The notes below the pieces were generated by a model that did not search any database, had not been told where the DNA came from, and was given only the letters and a program-made list of their open reading frames with translations. This document shows, in pieces, positions 54,960 to 64,000 of a stretch of DNA of 64,000 nucleotides (the stretch's first letter is position 1; each line of letters opens with the position of its first letter). Origin of the DNA: Eurosta solidaginis (taxonomy: Eukaryota; Arthropoda; Insecta; Diptera; Tephritidae); contig NC_090323.1 of the NCBI RefSeq assembly GCF_040869045.1, positions 262,512,392 to 262,576,391 of the forward strand, written 5' to 3'. Position numbers and translations under genes: made by a program.

Positions 54960-56564
54960 CTTACAGAGAATTTATCGCAGTTTCAGACAAGTCCCAAGCC
55001 ATGACAGTTGCCGCAGGCAGTAGCTCCTTCAACTTTCTGCAATACAGGGCCCAGTTAGTGCTTTTAGCGCTTTTAATGTTACCAATACGCATTTCATTCA
55101 CTCAGAACTGAATATATCTGTGGTCAGTGATAGAATACTACCTAAGAACCCTCAAACCTGATATCCGATGATGTTTACTCCTATGTATAGAACATTTAAA
55201 TCATCAATATTTTACAAACATGTCGAAATAATTTGAATGGGATGTCACACACACATTTGACAAATGTGTAAGTCTATAATTAATTTGCCACCACAATTTG
55301 ACATAACTTGTCAACATTGAGAATAAATAGAAAATCCGTATTATTCTTTGTCCACCGATACTCGGTATGTTGCTTTTTATACATCAAATATCGATGTGTT
55401 ATGTTTAAAAATAAAAAGCAACATTTTTTTGTTTATTTTGTTCCTATTTTCTATTTACTAATTTTTTTCAAACACAAACGCTCATCCTCTTCAAATCCCT
55501 ATGGATTGTCGCATATCAATCAAAGTGCCCTTAAATTACTTCTACGCCGTGCAACGTCACCCGCACCAGATTGCAACACGTACGCGCTGGCATGGATGCC
55601 ACTTTGGCATCGGCTGATCGTCATTGTGGCGCATTGCGCTGTCAAGGTATTTGATATATACGTTCCATTATATCGACCGCAAAGGTGTAAGGGCTCCTCA
55701 ATTCTCTAACTTAATTTTTTCTTCTTTTTTTTGGTTTTTCATTTCCTTTCGCACTTTTTTTTAAAACATTGAGCTTTCTTTTTTTTTCAAATTAAAAGTT
55801 CTCAAAATTAATCATTGTTGCAAGTAGTTCTAATGAGTAATGATCGCGGTCGTGATGCGGCCAACAGTCATCACCCCGCCGCAATCGGCAGTTGATCACG
55901 CGGACTCTACGCTTCTGTCACTTAGCAAGTGCCGATGGCAGTTCCTTTTTCAGTAGCTTTGTTGCCTTGCTGACAGACTGCGCCAAGTTGCGGCTGTCAG
56001 ACACTTTTGGAATGCATAGCGTATGCAAAGTGTGTCGTCATGTCAACTGTCAGTGCTTTATTGTCACCGTCATCACCAACACCGCCAGCGGCGCTACAAT
56101 GACGCCAAGCTAGCATTGCCGCTAACATCAATGCCGCAGATATATGTAGTTATATATACGAAAAATATATCACATTCATACGTACTTGCATATGTTTTAG
56201 CGATGTCTAGTTTCGAGGAAGTGTATCCGCACAACCGGGTCTTTTAGATAAAAAACGTTTAAAGGAATTGAAAGAACCAAGCCCGATCCGTCGATCCATT
56301 GACTAACTTAATAAGTTTGGTTTGTGTTCATATCACACTTTCATTTTGCATTCAAGTATCCTTCAAACAACTTTGTGCTCACAGCCCTAAAGGCGGATTT
56401 GAACTTTTGAAAACGGATCCACTACTAGAAAGACACTTGTTTAAGCGACTTAAACTATGAACATTTTTCGTTCGTTTGTTTCAGTAGCCATTGAGTGTGC
56501 TTGTAATTCTCAACTGGTTAGTGAAATATTCTAAAGACATAGTTTGAGTTTTTTAATTAAAATC
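54960..56564. other. Unique-looking DNA, no gene called
   Basis: Frames of up to 133 codons (55308-55709) show no domain. GC content rises at 55540-55640 and 55845-56110. No repeat text was recognised, so this is a candidate intron or regulatory stretch. Confidence 0.35.
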
Positions 56565-56869
56565 GAGGTTCTTCGGATGGTGTGCTAATACATCAGAGCC
56601 CAGTGCTCGCCTCCATATCACACTTTGAAGGGGTTCTTCAAATAGAAGATGGGGTGGCTCATTAGAGCGAAACCTCAGAGTGCCCAACGCTCGCCCCAAA
56701 TTAAATAAATAGAGGTTTTTCTTGTAGAAAATGGGGTGCCAATACCTCAGAGCCGTCCCGTGCTCGCCTCCATATCACATTTTAAAGGGTTCTTCAAATA
56801 GAGGATGAGGTGGCTCAGTAGAGCGAAGCCTCAGAGCCCCCCAGTGCTCGCCCCCAAATTAAATAAATA
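56565..56869 (+). repeat. Two-unit tandem repeat, about 150 bp per unit
   Basis: Units 56565-56711 and 56712-56869. Each contains GAGCC..AGTGCTCGCCTCCATATCAC, GGTTCTTCAAATAGA, GATGRGGTGGCTCA, AGAGCGAARCCTCAGAG and CTCGCCCCNAAATTAAATAAATA. Each unit itself has two similar halves (CTCAGAGCCC...GCTCGCC), so a shorter ancestral unit of about 70-80 bp is likely. Confidence 0.85.
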
Positions 56870-57022
56870 AAGGTGTACTGATGCTATGCATCCTCCCATG
56901 ACTTAAATACACCAATAACACTAAAACTACCCAACTCAATAAATGGAATACATTAAATCAAAAACCCCATAAACTCAATACAGTCCATTAATAATAATAA
57001 TTTATAAATTTAAAAAAAGGAA

Positions 57023-57095
57023 TGCTTGGTGGGAGTTGAACCCGCAACCCCGGGCGTTTGGTCGGGTACGTCAGCCACTGTGCCACGACTCATAC
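57023..57095 (-). repeat. tRNA-like SINE head
   Basis: The minus strand shows an A-box match TGGCACAGTGGCTGACGT (57068-57085) and B-box GGTTCAACTCC (57032-57042), with a T-arm-like stem around the B box. Acceptor-stem pairing is poor, so a tRNA-derived SINE head rather than a working tRNA. The run of A/T that follows and the tandem repeat at 56.6-56.9 kb may be its body. It differs from the main SINE family. Confidence 0.55.
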
Positions 57096-57369
57096 GCTTA
57101 CAAGCACATAAAATTACTCATTTATAACTCTTATTAAACTGCTCGCCCTCAATTGCCCAAAGCTTAGACAACACTGCATCACAAAAAGGATAGTCCTAGT
57201 AGTAGATTCGTATTCACCAATTCAACTCTCATAATGGGAGAGAAAGAAAAAGCGATAGTTTTCCTGATTGCTCCTATTTTCGGATTTCATAGATAGGTCT
57301 GTACTTGGTGCACTTATAGATTAGCCAAAGCTATTTAAATTATGAAGGTAAAGATAAATTAAAGGGTAT

Positions 57370-57940
57370 AGCTCCATTTAGTTAATGCAATAATCCTGGA
57401 GAATCTCTAATTGATTCCCGAAAACTTTGTCGAAATAATCGCGGAAATTCTACCAAATATCTTGAAATTATCACGGAATAGTTCTGTAACAATAACAAAA
57501 CAGTCTTTAAATGATCCCAAACACAACTCAAGTAGACTTCATATACCACTCAGTAATGATACCGAAATAGTCCTAGAATGAACTGACTGATTTCCAATTG
57601 ATTCCGAAATGATTCCGGAATACTTTCGAATAAACCCCGAAATAGTCTTGGATTCATCGAAACTATTGGGAAGATAGTTCCGAATAATAGCGTTGAAATT
57701 ATCTCGAAAGCATGTCGGATCAATACGGAAAGCATTCGAAAAAGTCGTAGAATAATTGAATTAATCCGGAAACTAGTCCCATAAATTTCCCGAAATAACC
57801 GCGCATATAATCTACAGATGGTTCCGAAATTATACCGAAAATGTATTAAAACTATTAAAAAAAAAGAAAAAGGTCCCGAAACAATACGTTCGAAAAAGTC
57901 CCGAAATAATTTAAATAATCCGAAAAGTAGTCCCCTTTTT
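57370..57940. repeat. Degenerate 'CCGAAATAGTC' minisatellite, long copy
   Basis: Dozens of imperfect 14-17 bp units of the type GATTCCGAAATGATTCC, CCCGAAATAGTCTTGG and ACCGAAATAGTCC. They give a 147-codon minus-strand frame (57550-57993) with Ile/Phe/Arg periodicity; this is a by-product. Same motif family as 12.06-12.27 kb. Confidence 0.65.
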
Positions 57941-58514
57941 GATATTGTGATGAAAATTGCTTTAGCAACACCCTCATGGAGTTTGAGTTCCATATCAGAT
58001 TCGTAACGGACTGAAATATTCGGTTTCTTTTGAAAACGGGCTCCTCAGGTACTGGTAAGTACAAATCACTACGTACTTTTTCTTGTAGATACCCCGCAGT
58101 CGAACTAGCTAGTTGCTAACTAAAATAAAATATTTAAACGATCGTTACACAAGACGCTCGAGTGTTTAATCATCGTGAAATTGTTGTTGACATCGTGTCA
58201 CCACGTGCCAGTCAGTCATTTATTTAGTAGGACATATTAGCGTTAACAAATCACCCTCAAATCCATTTGGCTACATAAATGCTTAATAGCTGACGATAAT
58301 TTGTGTTCTTTTTTTATACTCTACGCCTACAGCTGGTTAACGCGTCATGAGCATAAGTTCTTGTCAAATTTGGTGGTCCAAATTATTTAGAACAGAAATT
58401 GCAAAAATAAAATAAGGAAACAAATTTAATTGTAGTATACGGTATGGAAGCAGTAAATCAAATATTTTTTGAATGATTTTTCGTCAAATACATTATCGAT
58501 TGAGATATGTGCAC
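57941..58514. other. No feature recognised
   Basis: AT-rich unique-looking spacer. Confidence 0.4.
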
Positions 58515-59930
58515 TAGGCATGTTAGGTTGGACTGGTCGGTCCACATGGGCTGAATGAGTCAGTGTTAACAGAAGTTTGCTCAACGACCAAATTGAGAAA
58601 CCCTATCATATAAGAAACCAGGACTTTTTTATAAAATAACGCCGTCCGTTTGGAAAACACTAAAAGCTTTCTAGGACCTATGCTACTTGCTGCATATAGA
58701 TCTCATAGCTGTTCCACTCCTAACAGTTAGAATCTTAGCTTGGCGAGCGCAGGGCACTGGCACAAAATTTGCTCAATCGTTTTCTCCTCCAATCCCCAAA
58801 TCCAACATCTGCTATCACTGACAAGGCTTAGTTTAAAAGCATGTGACGCCAGAGGACAGTGCATAGTCAGATTACCCATTATTAGTATTTTGTAATGATA
58901 AGAGTAGCTGATGATCTTCAACACTTTGCAGCCCTGCGCTGGGTTCCTCGCATTTCCTCTTTATTCGATCATGTGCAAATTGCGCTTTCTTTTAATCTCC
59001 TTTAATGTTATTGTGATGTCTATGGTACAAGCTGCGAGGGATGCGACCTGTTTAGCTAACTCATCCGCTTTTATATTTCCATCTATCCCCATACGACCAG
59101 GGATCCAATATAAATGTATATTTCTCCCTATCCCGATTCTTTCCAGGTATTTCTTATACTCTAATGCACTTTTAGATATTATAAAAATGAAAAAAATAAA
59201 AAGGCAAGGCGCGATAACCTTCGAAGAGATTTTATGCCCAGCCTCTCTTCCATTTGCGTTGTGCTCCCTTTAAGTTTTTCCTACAACTTGGTGGGACGAG
59301 ACCTAATTGTTTTACGCCGACTCCAAATATTATTTTCCTTCAGTGTATCTACTGTTTTAGGTGCACTACTGCTCCTATTGTTTTTGAACCATCAGTGTAT
59401 GTGCGTATCTACTCGTCTGCCCATTTGAGCCATATATCCATCTTTGTTGTGGCTCTAGCAGACCCATCGAAGCGCAGGTAGGGAAATAGGTAGTATGTTC
59501 GTCCAATACTTGATGACGCTATACTACTATGGCGGTATGGTCTGCGCTCAAACTGCTCCGAGTCATTGAGTCTCGTTGCAGTTATTAACGGTTTATTACA
59601 TACATAATAGCATACCGTAGGGCTCCCGTTATGCTTAGAGTTGATACCCAATATTGTTTCTTAAGTAATGTACTTTTTTGTGTGGCCGTTCAAAAAACAA
59701 GGAATCCATAGTATAGGACAGGATTTACCATCGCTGTAAACATCCAATGAGAGAGACGGAGATAGACCCCTCGTACACCGGAGCATTCTTTTACAAGCAT
59801 AAAGTACCGCCGAGGCCTGAGCTTTCACGAGAACTTACTGTATAGACTAATTCCTAGATATTTTGGGGAAGGTTTCTCGTGCAGGTTCAACCCTCCTAGC
59901 TTGGGCCTTGTCTAACTCGCAACCTTTTAC
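58515..59930 (-). pseudogene. Decayed LINE: RT C terminus to 3' end, with a nested SINE
   Basis: From 59930 downward on the minus strand: LYACKRMLRCTRGLSPSLSH-like text and a broken VVNPVLYYGFLVF (59820-59680) equal the RT C terminus; an RNase H region follows (59560-59350); then the C-terminal zinc knuckle (58810-58740) with GLEEKTIEQILCQCPALAKL; then the 3' end near TTAGGTTGGACTGG (58521). A SINE fragment interrupts it at 59192-59333. Many stops. Confidence 0.8.
59192..59333 (-). mobile_element. SINE fragment nested in a LINE
   Basis: Plus-strand GGCAAGGCGCGATAACCTTC, CAGCCTCTCTTCCATTTGCG, TTGTGCTCCCTTTAAG, CAACTTGGTGGGACGAGACC and ACGCCGACTCCAAA is the inverse of the SINE 3' half. The LINE text before and after it joins as in the copy at 50.27-50.40 kb (CACTTTTAGA ... 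GCTCCTATT..TTTGAACCATC). Confidence 0.85.
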
Positions 59931-61026
59931 CTCTTAGCAAACAATAAATAGAAAATAGAACAAAAATCTTTTCTGTTATTGCGTTCAATCAGACGGAAGT
60001 CGATTTTTGTTTTTTCTAAGAAGTAAAATCAAAACTCTTCCATGCGACTTAAGCATGCCGACAGCCGCCGAACAATCTTCAAAACGCTGAGAACGTCTGC
60101 GTATAAAAATGCAATGTAAACAATTCTTCTTGTTTTTTTCTTTTTGTCTCATGGATTTTTGATAAGAAAATTTGGATTTAGCGGATGGGTTATCCCAGAT
60201 CCAAAAAACGAGCACTTGAAAGTAATCTTTTTAAACGTTAAGTACTTTTAAAGTGATGTTTTAACGACTTTATGATTCTAAAATTGCTTTGATCATAAAT
60301 AACGGTTTACTTTTATTACCCATATAAAATGATTTTTATTTAGTGATCGAGTGATGTCGATTAAGGAACTCAACCATGTCATTCAATGGTAGTTTGATGT
60401 ATATTTTATTGAAGAATTTTACTTATTATGTGAATTTATAGTTACTTGTCAAATACTCTCTCACATTATCAATACTTTTTTGGGACAATTGTTTTGTATG
60501 GAACCAGTGGTGAAACACTTTAAAAATACTCATAAAATGTTAAATGAATTTTATTTTTCTATTGATGTAAACAACGTATGTAAGTAGCTAACATTTAGAC
60601 GCCAGGAGGGGTCAATAATCAGCTACTTCAAGTGGGTAGACATAAGAAGGCATATATATATACATATGTCACTGATATAGAGGTTAGATTTATCATTCTT
60701 GTATCTCAAGTTTATAATTTTTGAATACAAACAAATTTACTTTTATTAAAGTCACTCAAGACAGGCAACAACACTACACGTAGCCACTGAATGGATATTA
60801 GCTCCAAGTTTGTCGCTTAAATATAAATGGAAAATATTATAATTTAAGGCAAGTTTTGATTGAATATTGTTGCATATGCTTGAAACCGAACTACCTACGA
60901 AGAGTGTTGAACAAATGATGTAAAACCCTTTAAAAACCACTTAGGAAAAATTTCTATTGGCACAAGAACTGGTGTGCCAGTACCCTTGCACCGTCGATTT
61001 GGTTTATGTGGTGAAATATTTTCAAA
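59931..61026. other. No feature recognised
   Basis: AT-rich unique-looking DNA with a short TATATATATACATATG run at about 60650-60668. Confidence 0.4.
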
Positions 61027-61610
61027 AGGTTAGGTTAAGTTGAAATGGCTGCACGAGGGCACCCTTAGGCCAGTGACATTAGGCTCGTTGTAATAATGCG
61101 AAAAGATACCATCAACTTGTCTTTTCGAACTATTTTGATGGCCTGATAAACGCTACCAAGCCGTTTATGCCATACTCCACGATCTGGCAGAGATTATTTA
61201 GAAGCCAGGTTTCCTTCAATGTCTTCTATCACGGTAATTGTTGTCGTCGGCTTAACGGTAAATGTGCTCCTTAAGCATAATATTGCCTAAGCGTTCTTGG
61301 TCAGGGAGAATCTGCTGATCATAGCCTGCTTGGTTAGTTTGTCTGCAATGGAGTTTCCCATGTGAGATGTACACGGTTCTGTTGTCTCATCGCTTGAAGA
61401 TATCGGCGACGGTTTAGTGTTAGTTCCGAACTGAAAGAGTAAGAGCCAAGAGATTTAAAAGCAGTCTGGCTGTTGCTGAAAATAAAGATTTCGCTGCCGA
61501 TATTGTGTGTCCCTATCAAACTGCGGCTTCCATAATGGCTTATACTTTTGGTTGGAAAGCATTACAGTGATCGGGTAGTATAGAGAAGAATTGGAGGTCT
61601 AGGTCAGTTA
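61027..61610 (-). pseudogene. LINE RNase H to 3' end, different family
   Basis: The minus-strand frame 61519-61334 reads GSEIFIFSNSQTAFKSLGS and TLNRRRYLQAMRQQNRVHLTW, the central RNase H region of Jockey-group LINEs (the DSQAA motif is mutated to NSQTA). The 3' end lies at GGTTAGGTTAAGTTG (61028) on the plus strand. Segment 61434-61605 is repeated at 62622-62795. Confidence 0.8.
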
Positions 61611-61819
61611 TCAGTTTCAGTTGCATAAAAAAGTGGATACATGAATTGATTTCAAAAAGTTTAGCTTAGAATTTATTCGCTTTTCAAGTGAATATTTTTC
61701 TTTGAAGTGATACCCTTTTCTTACATTTTCGAATTAAGCATACCGAAATCTTTCAAATGTTTAATTTTTAAGAAAAATAATAATTAGTTTTTTCTTCTAT
61801 TTAAATGACTGTAAAAGAT

Positions 61820-62605
61820 TATCCCTTGACAAGGACTATATCCGCTCCGCCTTTTTCAAGGCAGAGCAACAAATTTGCGGAAGCCGCCTTAGAGTGCTGA
61901 AGATTGATTTGACGGATTTCCATCAAAACCGCTCTTCTTCCACACCACACACTTGGCGCATTCGTGTTAGTCTTGTCCATTCTAAAAAGTCCCCCCCCCC
62001 CCTCAAAACCGCTATCCGGAGCCGATTGTGTAGTCGCCCTTCAACGGTCTCGCGGTTATCTATGCTACGCCGGAAGGCCACGCGAGGGTTGACGCATTAC
62101 CTTATGGGTAATGCGTTCAGAGCCAGACCGGACGCAAAGCGGGATAATTTTTAACCGCACTTACACCACCAACTTAACGGTGACGTAGCCGGAACGTACC
62201 TTGAGGCCCGCCACGGTTTTAACGGGAAGTGGGCAGGTGCCGCATTAGCCTACCAGCCATTTCGGTAAGGTTGCACCCCGACCTACTAAGGTGGCAGAAT
62301 ACCGCACCTACCAGCCCAAAGTCATCAAGTACAAAACAGAGTCAAAACCAAAATCCCTAACAATCCAGTTCGTCACCGTTGTGTACCGATCTTGACCCTT
62401 AACAGGGCCCTCCCTCCACTGAGTTCGGCACAATGACTCAGGGGTGCGGGTTTTATCGAGTTGTCCTCTCTAGATCCGCCATTATCAGTAGAAGCAGGGG
62501 CACCTCGTGCAGGACGTGATAACTAATCACGTGTGACAATTCGTCACTATGGCCGGTCTAAGATTGATACCAGTCCCTGATCCACGTATGATAGCCAAGC
62601 CAAGT
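61820..62605 (-). pseudogene. LINE 5' region with the start of the endonuclease
   Basis: On the minus strand an ATG at about 61922 begins MEIRQINLQHSKAASANLLL and continues to a GADIVLVKG block before a stop at 61824. This is the N-terminal edge of a LINE endonuclease, where the invariant QEPW should follow but is lost. The GC-richer sequence from 61925 to 62605 would be 5' UTR/ORF1. A 12-14 base C-run lies at about 61990-62003. Adjacent RNase H segments on both sides suggest two damaged copies placed next to each other. Confidence 0.7.
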
Positions 62606-63581
62606 ACCTTAACCCCCAATTGAAAGAGTAAGAGCCAGGAGATTTGAAAGCAGTTTGGCTGTCGCTGAAAATAAAGATTTCGCTGCCGATAATGTGTCTC
62701 CTTATCCTAACTGCGGCTTCTATAATGGCTTATACGTTTGCCTGGAAGGCACTACAGTGATCGGGTAGTATAGAGAAGAATTGGAGGTCTAGGTCCCTCG
62801 AATAGTTTCCACCTCCAAATCGCCGTTAGCTTGAAACTATTGGCATATATGGAAATGCAGCCTTTAACAGTAAGACTCCTATCCGACTCACGAAATCATC
62901 CCTAGTGGAAATATTTACCATAAAGTGGATTTGCACAACGGTTTTGGTCGCACAGAGATTCGTGTTGGGACTGTATTTGATTATATGCGAGAGTGTCCTA
63001 TACTTTTATTGTTCCAATAGTACAAGTCTCTCTAAATACAGGGCTGATATTGCCACTGCTCAATAATTAGCTAGATCAAACGATAGGATGGCAAGAATGA
63101 TCTCAAGAGCTTCACTGGGCGTTGCGCTCAGAGCACCACTTATGATGATCACAGTAGGATAATCGCGGTATAAATCATCACACATATATTGGGGGTACTC
63201 ACCCTATTGTTTTCCGATGGCTCTTTTACACGTATATAATGCAATGTAGGTATGCTTTTTTGCCATTGAATGTCGTTATCCAGTTCAGATTTTTTTCGGA
63301 ACTACGCCTATTACCGTTAGTTCTGATACGTTTAAATGACCTATTTTATTTCGTTTGGTATGTAAGACATGTTCAGCTTGATTGGAATTGACGCTGAGCC
63401 TGTATCTGGCGGTCCATAGAGAAACCTCCCGCAGTGCTTCCTGCATCAGATCGCATAAAGTTTGAGGTAACTTGGCTCTGTAAGCAATCCCCACCTTGTA
63501 TCTCTTAATAACGAGTTTGCCGTTAGATCTTTTCATTAAGATCTGTGGAAATTTATAAGTTTCAGTTAATAATACGATCAA
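62606..63581 (-). pseudogene. LINE RT C terminus and RNase H fragment
   Basis: The minus-strand frame from 63581 contains LCDLMQEALREVSLWTARY, RLSVNSNQAEHVLHTKRNKIG and LNVSELTVIG, matching the RT segment after YADD (typically RLSVNPNKTE-VLFTRK-KI). Further on (63140-63060) a broken 'ATPSEALEIILAILSFDLA' block, then an RNase H fragment at 62795-62622. It ends abruptly against the 5' region of another copy. Confidence 0.75.
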
Positions 63582-63656
63582 TTTTACTGAACAACTGTTA
63601 ATTCAAGAACAACGAACCTGATTTTTTGATTTTTACAATTTAGCCCTTAGTTCGGC

Positions 63657-63745
63657 AATTGAATTTACACTGAGAAGCTATTCATGACATACATCATGAA
63701 ATACATTTGGAGTTTTTGCCAAATCACAGCCAAGGCGCGTCCACG
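63657..63745 (-). mobile_element. Short SINE fragment
   Basis: Plus-strand CACTGAGAAGCTATTCATG, TTTGGAGTTTTTGCCAAATC and ACAGCCAAGGCGCGTCC correspond to the inverse of the SINE middle (CTCGGCAGTG...GGCAAGCGCTCC...CCATGAAAAGCTCTCAGTG). Confidence 0.6.
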
Positions 63746-64000
63746 CTAGGTAAAACTTATTTTTTATAAGCCTATTAAAAATTAAGCAATTTCATGGAAG
63801 CATTTGTCATTCTCTCATTTCAAAGCAAAATATATGGCAATCATATCGAAAAGGTTACCAATAGCTTATCAGTATTTTAATTCCCAAGATCTAAAGTCTG
63901 ATTTGAGATGGATTTCGCCAGATGGGATGTTAAGCTCAACCAATTTTTCTTTGATATTTCGACTTTAACCCAACTTTTTTCCAAAGCTGACAAAATACAA

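Noticed and set aside
57550..57993. 147-codon minus-strand open frame
   Set aside because: It lies inside a degenerate minisatellite; the peptide periodicity mirrors the DNA repeat.
1..64000. CRISPR arrays, operons, prophages or bacterial gene clusters
   Set aside because: The window is eukaryotic. Spaced repeats here are tandem arrays or transposable elements without unique equal-length spacers.

Overview
The window is repeat-rich nuclear DNA of a higher fly. The dispersed families (a tRNA-derived SINE, LINEs whose 3' ends carry TAACC tracts, and a repeat built around the text GGGCGTGG) and the AT-rich single-copy DNA between them look most like a true fruit fly (Tephritidae). That is an inference from recognised repeat style, not a database match. 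I found no convincing host protein-coding exon, rRNA or functional tRNA. Most long open frames belong to transposable elements.

Region by region: 1-5.8 kb holds a GGGCGTGG copy, a Penelope-like 3' end with a hammerhead-type core, a short tandem array, and a Helitron-like element split by a LINE. 5.8-14.2 kb is mostly featureless, with one dispersed repeat (family D) and one short degenerate minisatellite. 14.5-15.1 kb is a CTCGCGAG foldback element. 16.15-21.67 kb is a foldback MITE interrupted by an almost intact Ty3/gypsy LTR retrotransposon on the minus strand (gag, protease-RT-RNase H, integrase). It has 328-bp LTRs differing at one base, a CGGT target duplication, a tRNA-Trp primer site and a CHCC Gag knuckle, which together place it in the CsRn1/Kabuki clade. 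21.9-25.2 kb holds a 3-unit tandem array, a LINE scrap, a DNA-transposon remnant, a GGGCGTGG copy and a SINE. 25.2-27.9 kb is unique sequence with a GC-rich patch. 27.9-31.6 kb is a nest: a full SINE with target duplication inside a long GGGCGTGG element that also received a solo LTR, then another SINE and another LTR. 35-40.5 kb holds a decayed LINE, a Penelope-like fragment between inverted arms, a second Helitron-like element and a hairpin MITE. 43.0-43.4 kb has a cluster of AATCGATAAC motifs. 45-64 kb is a LINE graveyard, with SINE and solo-LTR insertions, a two-unit tandem repeat and a second degenerate minisatellite.

The elements work together only in the sense of layered insertion history. 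The youngest visible event is the LTR retrotransposon at 16.2-21.3 kb. Its pol carries one in-frame stop between RNase H and integrase. No gene cluster or novel biochemical system is evident. The most unusual structures are the retrotransposon-in-hairpin nest, the Penelope fragment with inverted arms and a ribozyme-like motif, the CTCGCGAG foldback and the ATCGATAAC cluster.
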